Below the pieces are notes generated by a model. The model was not told the DNA's origin and did not search any database. It saw nothing but the letters and a program-made list of their open reading frames with translations. The position numbers were made by a program, and so were the translations under genes. 64,000 bases of DNA from positions 868,001 to 932,000 of the forward strand of contig NZ_CP109000.1 of assembly GCF_036226605.1 (NCBI RefSeq), written 5' to 3'. Shown here piece by piece: positions 58,628-64,000 of the stretch. This stretch comes from Streptomyces sp. NBC_00704 (GTDB lineage: Bacteria > Actinomycetota > Actinomycetes > Streptomycetales > Streptomycetaceae). Positions within the stretch are counted from its first letter, which is position 1, and each line of letters starts with the position of its first letter.

Positions 58628-59787
58628 GGGGTCGTTTTCTCCAGGGCTTTGGGGGCGAGCACGGCAACGCTTGCGGCGAGGAGGGCGGGCAGCAGCAGCG
58701 CGTGCGGCAGTGCGGTGACGGTGGTGAGAGCGCCGATGAGGGCGGGGCCGGCGAGCAGGCCGACGTAGCCGGTGACCGCGACGGTGGCGACCGCGCGGGG
58801 TCCGCCGGTGCCGGCGGCGGTGATCAGGCTGGGGATCGTGACGGACAGGCCCAGGCCGAAGGCCGTCCAGCCGGAGAGGGCAGAGGCGGTGGTGGAGCCG
58901 GCCAGTCCGGTGGCGAGGCCGAGCGCGGCCAAAGCGGCGCCGGTGCGCACGACGGTGGCCGCGCCGAAGCGGGCGGTGAGCCGGTCTCCGGCGAGACGGC
59001 CTGCGGCCATGGCTGCGCTGTAGCAGCCATACGCCGCGGCGCTGGTCGCGGCCGTCGCGCCGAGGTCGTGCAGGTGGACGGAGGCCCAGTCGGCAGCGGC
59101 TCCTTCGCCCAGCAGCGTGGCGGCAGCAAGCGCGCCCAGCAGCCACAATCGGCGACGGGACAACCTCCTCTGCTCGTATGAGCCCGGTGCAGCGCCGTGG
59201 TGGACGGGCTCGAGTGCGGGGCTGGCGACGGTGCGGGTGAGTCGCGTGGTCGCGCCTGCCGCAGCAGCGGCGCAAACTGCCACCGCGGCGAACAGAACGG
59301 TGTGTGAGGAGTGGGCGGTGGTGGCGGCGAGTGCGGCGCCGAGGAGGGCGCCGAGGCTGTAACTGGCGTGCAGCCGGCCCATGATGGGGCGGCCGTGGGC
59401 GTCCTGGCAGCGGACCGCTGCGGCATTGGCTGCGACATCGAGGACGCCGTGCGCGATGCCGAAGGCGAACGCCGCTGCCAGGAGGCTGTCCAGACTGGAG
59501 CAGAGCCCGAGGACGGCAAGACAGGCGGCGGGGGCTATGGCACCTCCGGTCAGCAGCGCGGGCAGACGGGCCGGGCGGGCGAGACGTCCGCCTGCCTGGA
59601 GTCCGGCGACCATGCCGAGGGCGGCGGCCAGCAGGACCAGGGCAAGCCCGGCGGTAGTCACCTCGGCGGCGTTCTGAACGGCTGGCATACGCGCGCCGAA
59701 GACGGCCATCACCACACCCAGTCCGGCGAAGTACCCGGTCAGCAGGCGGCGGCTGCGCACCAGCTCGGGTACTGCGGTCTGCCTCAC
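58624..59787 (-). CDS. MFS transporter
   Basis: 387 aa with about 12 hydrophobic helices; YFAGLGVVMAVFGARMPAVQ opening resembles the DHA-like/Ynfm-type MFS family. GTG start overlaps the ATP-grasp stop (GTGA). Likely exports the product made by the ATP-grasp enzyme, or imports a substrate. Confidence 0.8.
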   Translation of the reverse strand: MRQTAVPELVRSRRLLTGYFAGLGVVMAVFGARMPAVQNAAEVTTAGLALVLLAAALGMVAGLQAGGRLARPARLPALLTGGAIAPAACLAVLGLCSSLDSLLAAAFAFGIAHGVLDVAANAAAVRCQDAHGRPIMGRLHASYSLGALLGAALAATTAHSSHTVLFAAVAVCAAAAAGATTRLTRTVASPALEPVHHGAAPGSYEQRRLSRRRLWLLGALAAATLLGEGAAADWASVHLHDLGATAATSAAAYGCYSAAMAAGRLAGDRLTARFGAATVVRTGAALAALGLATGLAGSTTASALSGWTAFGLGLSVTIPSLITAAGTGGPRAVATVAVTGYVGLLAGPALIGALTTVTALPHALLLPALLAASVAVLAPKALEKTTP

Positions 59788-61037
59788 GCGGCGCCCTGGC
59801 CGGTAGTCAGGGCCGTGGGCGGGACGGGGGCGACCTGGATGTCGAGGTTGCGGTACGCCTCCTGGGCGCGGGCTTCGGCGACGGCAGCGGTCGGCCCGGT
59901 GGTGATCAGGAAGCCGATGCGGGCGGTGTACAGATCGCCGCCGTCCTGTGGCAGTACAAGCGGGTCGCCGGCCTGTCGCTGAAAGCGCACGCGCTCCACT
60001 CCCCCGACGTGTGCCTTCAGGCGGCGGGCGGTGAGGGTGCCGGAGTAGGCGGGGTAGACGAAGCGGATCGCCGCCCCCTGGCGGCGGGTGGGCGTCAGGT
60101 CGGGGGTATGTCCGCAGGCGATGTCGGCGGCGGCCCGGGCGAGGTCGACGCCGGTGGCCAGGTGGACGAGGTGGCCGATCATGTCGCCGCCCAGGCGTGC
60201 ATTGACCTCGATCAGCCGGGGCCGGCCGCCGACCAGGCGCATCTCGACGTGCTGCACGCCGTCGGTGATTCCCAGGGCCTTGATGGCAGCAGCGGCGGTC
60301 GGCGCCACCGTTGCGAGGAGCGGATCAGCAGCGTCGACAGTGTGGCCGGTCTCGTCGAAGTAGGGTGCGGGGCCCAGGCGCTTGCGGGTCACGGCGACGG
60401 CGGTGGTGGTGCCGCGGTGGGTGACGCATTCGACGGAGACCTCCGGTCCGTCGAGGTACTCCTCGACCAGGACGCCGCTGTCCTCGCGGCTGCGGTGTGC
60501 GCCGGCTGAGGCGAACTCGAATGCTGCGGGCAGTTCTTCGGGCCGGTCGATGCGGATCACGCCGATGCTGCCGGCCGCTGCGGCGGGCTTGAGGACGGCG
60601 GGGAAACCGAGAGTCCTCGCCGCCAGTTCAGCCTCCTGCAAGCTCCGGGCCTTCATCGAGGCGGCCGACGGCACTCCGTGGCGGGCGAACAACGTGCGGG
60701 CGGCGGCCTTGTTGCGGCAGGCCCGCATCACCTCGACGGAGTTCGCGGCCAGACCGAGGGCGCGGGCGAGGCGGGCGGTGGGGACGAGGTTCCATTCGTC
60801 CCAGGTGACGACGCCGGCAAGGGCGTGTCGTTCCGCCAGAGCCCGGCCGGCGGAGAGCAGCGCGGTGGTGTCGTTCAGGTCGGCGACGGCGTGGTCGACG
60901 ATGTGCGGCTTCTCCCACGACGGCTCGGCGCCGGTCAGCAGGACGATGTCGTACGCGGAGGCCACCTGCTCAAGGCAGTAGCCGCGATCCGCCTCATCGC
61001 CCGCAGAGACGACGAGTACGAGGGGGCGAGCGGACAA
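59784..61037 (-). CDS. ATP-grasp ligase
   Basis: 417 aa from TTG 61037. The N-domain starts LVLVVSAGDEADRGYCLEQV; ATP-grasp strand GFPAVLKPAAAAGSIGVIRI binds nucleotide; GVLVEEYLDGPEVSVECVTH is the hinge; VEMRLVGGRPRLIEVNARLG then GDMIGHLVHLATGVDL carries the metal-binding E-x-N-x-R. Such enzymes join a carboxylate to an amine (amino acid or peptide ligases). Best candidate for the key biosynthetic gene of this operon. Confidence 0.85.
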   Translation of the reverse strand: MSARPLVLVVSAGDEADRGYCLEQVASAYDIVLLTGAEPSWEKPHIVDHAVADLNDTTALLSAGRALAERHALAGVVTWDEWNLVPTARLARALGLAANSVEVMRACRNKAAARTLFARHGVPSAASMKARSLQEAELAARTLGFPAVLKPAAAAGSIGVIRIDRPEELPAAFEFASAGAHRSREDSGVLVEEYLDGPEVSVECVTHRGTTTAVAVTRKRLGPAPYFDETGHTVDAADPLLATVAPTAAAAIKALGITDGVQHVEMRLVGGRPRLIEVNARLGGDMIGHLVHLATGVDLARAAADIACGHTPDLTPTRRQGAAIRFVYPAYSGTLTARRLKAHVGGVERVRFQRQAGDPLVLPQDGGDLYTARIGFLITTGPTAAVAEARAQEAYRNLDIQVAPVPPTALTTGQGAA

Positions 61038-61092
61038 GAAGGGGTTCTCCGAGTCAGTAGGCGGCAGGACGAGGGAAGAGAAAAGGTGTGTC

Positions 61093-61395
61093 TCAGGCGG
61101 CCCGGCGGCGGCGCAGCTCGAAAACGCCGGCCCAGCGAGGGTGGTCGTCGATCAGGCGGCGGGCGTAGAGGGCGGTGAAGTTGTTGTTCAGCCCGGCGAC
61201 CCCGTACGGGAGTTGGCGGCGCAGGTCTTCGAAGAGGTCCTTGAGGCTGACCCGTGTGGCACCGGCGGCGAGGCGGCGGGCGGCCATGCGTTCCAGAGCG
61301 CGGTAGACGTTCGGATTGTGCGCGTCGAAGGCGTGGAACTGTTCGGTGATGGTGCGACCGCTCTCGCGGTTCGTCCCGAGGATCGTGGTGGGCAT
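61093..61395 (-). CDS. Small protein of a phage/plasmid-associated family
   Basis: 100 aa from ATG 61395 (GGAG site). The pattern QFHAFDAHNPNVYRALERMA then LKDLFEDLRRQLPYGVAGLN then NNFTALYARRLIDDHP matches a short family I recall from actinophages and plasmids (N-P-x-V-Y ... L-N-N-x-x-x-x-Y-A-R), function unknown. Its place between MFS and ATP-grasp genes is unexpected for a phage protein. Confidence 0.55.
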   Translation of the reverse strand: MPTTILGTNRESGRTITEQFHAFDAHNPNVYRALERMAARRLAAGATRVSLKDLFEDLRRQLPYGVAGLNNNFTALYARRLIDDHPRWAGVFELRRRRAA

Positions 61396-61429
61396 GAGGT
61401 TCTCCAAGGCTGGGGAAAGCGCGGCAGGG

Positions 61430-62665
61430 TCAGGTGCGCAGGGCGGGATCGGTGCGCAGGCGGGCGAACGCGTACAACAGGCCGAGGGCCTGCAGACCGG
61501 CGCAGACGGTGATGACGTGGCCCAGCGCGTCGGGCGGGGTGAGCGCGGTGAGTACGCCGGCGACGGGGAAGGGCAGCAGGAGGACGAGGATGGTCGCCGA
61601 CAGGGTGCTGCCGAACTTCTCCGGGGGGATCAGGCGGGAGCGCAGAGTGCGCAGGACCACCGTCATGCCGCCGTCGGCCGCCATGAGGACCGCGACCAGG
61701 ACCAGGTAGGACAGGTAGTCGGGGGCCTGGGCGGCGGCGAGGCAGGCGAGCGAGGCGAGGGCGGCGCAGGCGGCGCCGACCGGCCACAGGCCCCGCCGGT
61801 CGAGCGCGAAGCGGCAGAGCGTGACGCTGAGGAGCGTCGCTGCGGCGGCTGCGGACCAGACCAGGCCGACGGCCGTGGTGGACTGCCCGAAATGCTTGAC
61901 AACGATTACCGGACCGGCCGCTTGGAGGAGCCCGGTGGCCAGGTTGGACAGGGTCAGCCCGGTCACGAGCCAGCCGAGCGCCGGAAGAGAGCGGATGGTG
62001 CGCCACCCGGTGAGTAGTCCGGCGCCGGACTGTCCCTTCGGCGCGCGGGCCGGGGCAACGGGTGAGGGGGGTGTGCGCAGGGCGAGCATCGCGGCGAGAA
62101 GTGAGAGCACCGTGATCACCGCGAGCATCGTCGGCGGCCCGGCGAGCAGGAGCAGTCCGGCGAGGGCGGGGCCGGCCAGGGTCGCGGTCTGGTCGATGCC
62201 GAGCAGGGCCGCCTGGACGCGGTGGGCCCGCTTTCCTGCCCGTCGGCCGGCGGCGGCGCCCGCGGTCTCGGCCGCGATGTAACTGAACTCGGTGAGCACG
62301 CCGGTCGTAGCCGCCAGCACCAACACCGTTGCGGTCGCCACGGTGCCGGACGGGTGGCAGTGGAGCAAGACCGCGCCGGCGGCGAGGGCCAGCGCGCGCC
62401 CCAGGGAGGCAAGATGGAAGACGACTGCCGCCCCGCGCCGGTCGACGATGGATCCGGCCCACCCGAACGCCGCCAGCCGCGGGATCCACTCCAGGGCGAA
62501 CGCGGCGCCCGTCAGCGCGGAGGAGCGCGTGGTGGCCAGGACCAGCAGCGGGATGCCGTAGGTGGACATCGCGAACGCGAGAGCGTCCGCCGTGCGCGGC
62601 AGGTAGATGCTGCGCATCAGCCCGGCGGTGTGGCGTGCATTCCGGGGTGCAGCCGCTGTGCTCAC
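61430..62665 (-). CDS. MFS transporter
   Basis: 411 aa from GTG 62665, overlapping the previous stop (GTGA). About 12 helices; SIYLPRTADALAFAMSTYGI and DRRGAAVVFHLASLGRALAL (loop 2-3) are typical of the MFS-3 efflux type. Second transporter of the operon. Confidence 0.8.
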   Translation of the reverse strand: MSTAAAPRNARHTAGLMRSIYLPRTADALAFAMSTYGIPLLVLATTRSSALTGAAFALEWIPRLAAFGWAGSIVDRRGAAVVFHLASLGRALALAAGAVLLHCHPSGTVATATVLVLAATTGVLTEFSYIAAETAGAAAGRRAGKRAHRVQAALLGIDQTATLAGPALAGLLLLAGPPTMLAVITVLSLLAAMLALRTPPSPVAPARAPKGQSGAGLLTGWRTIRSLPALGWLVTGLTLSNLATGLLQAAGPVIVVKHFGQSTTAVGLVWSAAAAATLLSVTLCRFALDRRGLWPVGAACAALASLACLAAAQAPDYLSYLVLVAVLMAADGGMTVVLRTLRSRLIPPEKFGSTLSATILVLLLPFPVAGVLTALTPPDALGHVITVCAGLQALGLLYAFARLRTDPALRT

Positions 62666-63183
62666 GCGGCCGGCTCGGGCTCGGACACCTGGGTGATCTG
62701 GGGGTTGCCGGCCAGCCACTGGATCAGGAGGGTGCGGGGACGGACAAGGTCCGCTTCGGCCTCGTCGCTGGGCAGCCGCGCGGCGGCGGCCCGCTGCGGC
62801 AGGCCGTCGGCGCGCTCGGTCGCGAGCGAGGGCGCCAGGAGGTCGAGGACGTGGCGGACACGACTGCTGAACTCGCAAACCGGTGCCGGGTAGGCATGGC
62901 GTCGAGCCCAGCGCGCAGCCGCGTCGTACAGGTCGGCCAACTCCGAACCCAACTCGGTGAGTTCCAGGCCGGCGCCGGGCGCGGTCCGGACGAGACCGTG
63001 GGCGCGGGCCGCTTCGGCAGCGCGGCGCAGTTGGTGCGAGGAGAGGTCGGGGAGGGTACCGGCCAGCCGTCGCGGCGGTATCGCCCCGTTGTCGTCGATC
63101 TCGGTGACCAGGCGGATCAAGGAACGCGAAGCCAGCAGCTCGACCGCGTTGCGTACTTCGGCAGAGGTGAAAAAGGTAGTCAT
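62662..63183 (-). CDS. Winged-helix regulator-like protein
   Basis: 173 aa. RNAVELLASRSLIRLVTEID then NGAIPPRRLAGTLPDLSSHQ then LRRAAEAARAHGLVRTAPGA is an HxlR/MarR-like winged helix. ATG overlaps the upstream stop (ATGA). Works probably together with the HxlR-type protein encoded before it. Confidence 0.65.
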   Translation of the reverse strand: MTTFFTSAEVRNAVELLASRSLIRLVTEIDDNGAIPPRRLAGTLPDLSSHQLRRAAEAARAHGLVRTAPGAGLELTELGSELADLYDAAARWARRHAYPAPVCEFSSRVRHVLDLLAPSLATERADGLPQRAAAARLPSDEAEADLVRPRTLLIQWLAGNPQITQVSEPEPAA

Positions 63184-64000
63184 CGGCGCGGACCTCCCGC
63201 CGGGATGGCTGCCTTCGGCCGGGCGGCCGTGGCATGGGAGAAGAGATCGCGGTTGTGCCACGCCGGAGAGGACTCACCCGTCCGGGCCTGCGGGAGGGTT
63301 ACGGGGGCCGGCCGGGACTGGCTGCTGACCCACGGCCTCGGCGCGAGCTTCGCCTGCGGATGCCCCCAGACCGGGTGCTGGGCCGCCTGGTTGAGGGGCT
63401 GTCCGGCACACCATGCGGACAGGGCGCCGAGAACGGGGCTCAGACCGTCGCCCGCCGCGGACAGCCGGTAGGGCAGGCCGAGGCCCTCGGTGTCGACCAG
63501 GCCGTCGGCGACGAGCTGTCGCAGCGGCGGGTACACGTTGGTCCAGTCGCTGCTGGGCATCACGATCCGGGCCAGGGCCCGCCCGCTGACCTCCTCGCGG
63601 GACTTCAGCACCCACAGGATGGCGGCGGCGTGCCGCCGGGTGAGCAGGGTGAGGCTGTCCTCGATCTGCTCGATCGCGGGCAGCGGGCGGTCCGCCTTCT
63701 CCAGATGCTCCTCGGCCCAGGTGACGATCACCGGCAGGACCGGCAGCAGGGCGACCCCACGCTCGGTGTGGCCGTAGGTCACATGCCGTGCGGTGTGTTC
63801 GGTGCGCTCGACGAGCCCGGCGTCGCACAGCGACTTGAGCTTGGGATGGAGCTGGCCGTTCTGCAACCAGGACACCTTGGCCGCCAGCTCGCTATAACGC
63901 TGTGGCGGGCCGGAGAGTGCCAGCAGGATCCTCACGTTCCAGCGCGGGGTGATCATAGCGAGGGCCTCGGTGACCCGGGCGATGTCGGCATCGGTGTCGG
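63180..64000 (-). CDS. HxlR-type transcriptional regulator, 5' end outside window
   Basis: The frame is open to the window end; ATG 63956 is internal to the domain (ITPRWNVRILLALSGPPQRY). Two HxlR-like wings are visible: residues 1-85 (QLHPKLKSLCDAGLVERTEH) and a second half (AAILWVLKSREEVSGRALAR then WTNVYPPLRQLVADGLV), followed by a disordered tail. First visible gene of the - strand operon, hence its likely regulator. Confidence 0.7.
   Translation of the reverse strand, partial: DTDADIARVTEALAMITPRWNVRILLALSGPPQRYSELAAKVSWLQNGQLHPKLKSLCDAGLVERTEHTARHVTYGHTERGVALLPVLPVIVTWAEEHLEKADRPLPAIEQIEDSLTLLTRRHAAAILWVLKSREEVSGRALARIVMPSSDWTNVYPPLRQLVADGLVDTEGLGLPYRLSAAGDGLSPVLGALSAWCAGQPLNQAAQHPVWGHPQAKLAPRPWVSSQSRPAPVTLPQARTGESSPAWHNRDLFSHATAARPKAAIPAGGPRR

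Noticed and set aside
1-64000. CRISPR arrays
   Set aside because: No regularly spaced repeat-spacer pattern. The iteron and GGGGACCG clusters have irregular, short spacing and lie in coding sequence.
1-64000. tRNA or rRNA genes
   Set aside because: No cloverleaf-like or conserved rRNA sequence was noticed on either strand, so no attachment site in a tRNA can be proposed. A tRNAscan run would settle this.

Overview
The window is high-GC actinobacterial DNA and almost certainly Streptomyces. It shows strong third-position GC, GTG and TTG starts, dense ATGA/GTGA start-stop overlaps, DUF317 and WhiB-like proteins, and rare TTA codons. The mix of mobilization genes, a replication-initiator-like gene, an insertion sequence and several broken genes points to accessory DNA: a large plasmid, an integrated plasmid or a chromosome arm.

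Region 1 (1-24.8 kb, nearly all + strand) is a long chain of coupled genes. It opens with a GNAT fragment and two small Streptomyces family proteins (DUF6624, DUF6082). Next comes a 7-deazaguanine module: QueD, QueE and FolE, followed by a short tRNA-guanine-transglycosylase/DpdA-like protein, a nucleoside-phosphorylase-like protein and a thymidylate-kinase-like protein. A DUF2797 protein and a methyltransferase follow, then an unusual crowd of NUDIX domains. I count eleven in eight genes: single, double and triple NUDIX proteins, and fusions to methyltransferase, ASCH and FxLD/PCMT-type methyltransferase modules. Kinase-like (APH fold) genes, an ABC exporter, an MFS exporter, GNAT and VanX-like genes are interspersed. 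Several genes are decayed. My reading is a 7-deazapurine (modified nucleoside) biosynthetic or modification locus that has not been named. No QueC is visible, so the chemistry inferred from this window stops at 7-carboxy-7-deazaguanine unless QueC is encoded elsewhere.

Region 2 (24.8-30.2 kb, - strand) is an XRE regulator, an ImmA/IrrE-type protease, a MAB_1171c-like membrane protein and an amidase. The protease gene is cut by a complete IS1380-family element (27918-29578) with a CTAG target duplication. Removing the element restores the reading frame exactly.

Region 3 (30.2-42 kb) is the plasmid-like backbone: an HTH replication-initiator-like gene with iterons inside its own coding sequence, a zinc-finger protein, a WhiB-like protein, a membrane protein whose gene carries a second family of DNA repeats, MobC, a MOBP-type relaxase, a lipoprotein and DUF317-type genes.

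Region 4 (42-55.7 kb) is a patchwork. A 3.7 kb island (DUF3800, nucleoside-deoxyribosyltransferase-like, methyltransferase, RmlD-like reductase) lies between 55-bp inverted repeats. It is followed by relics (IS, GNAT, helicase), a DUF296 gene paired with a kinase, a HEPN-motif protein, a GFA protein and a sortase-anchored surface protein.

Region 5 (55.7-64 kb, - strand) is one coupled operon: HxlR-type and second winged-helix regulators, MFS, a phage/plasmid-type small protein, ATP-grasp ligase, MFS, HAD protein and DUF317 genes. It resembles a small ligase-based biosynthetic or export cluster.

All assignments come from reading motifs by eye; no database search was run.
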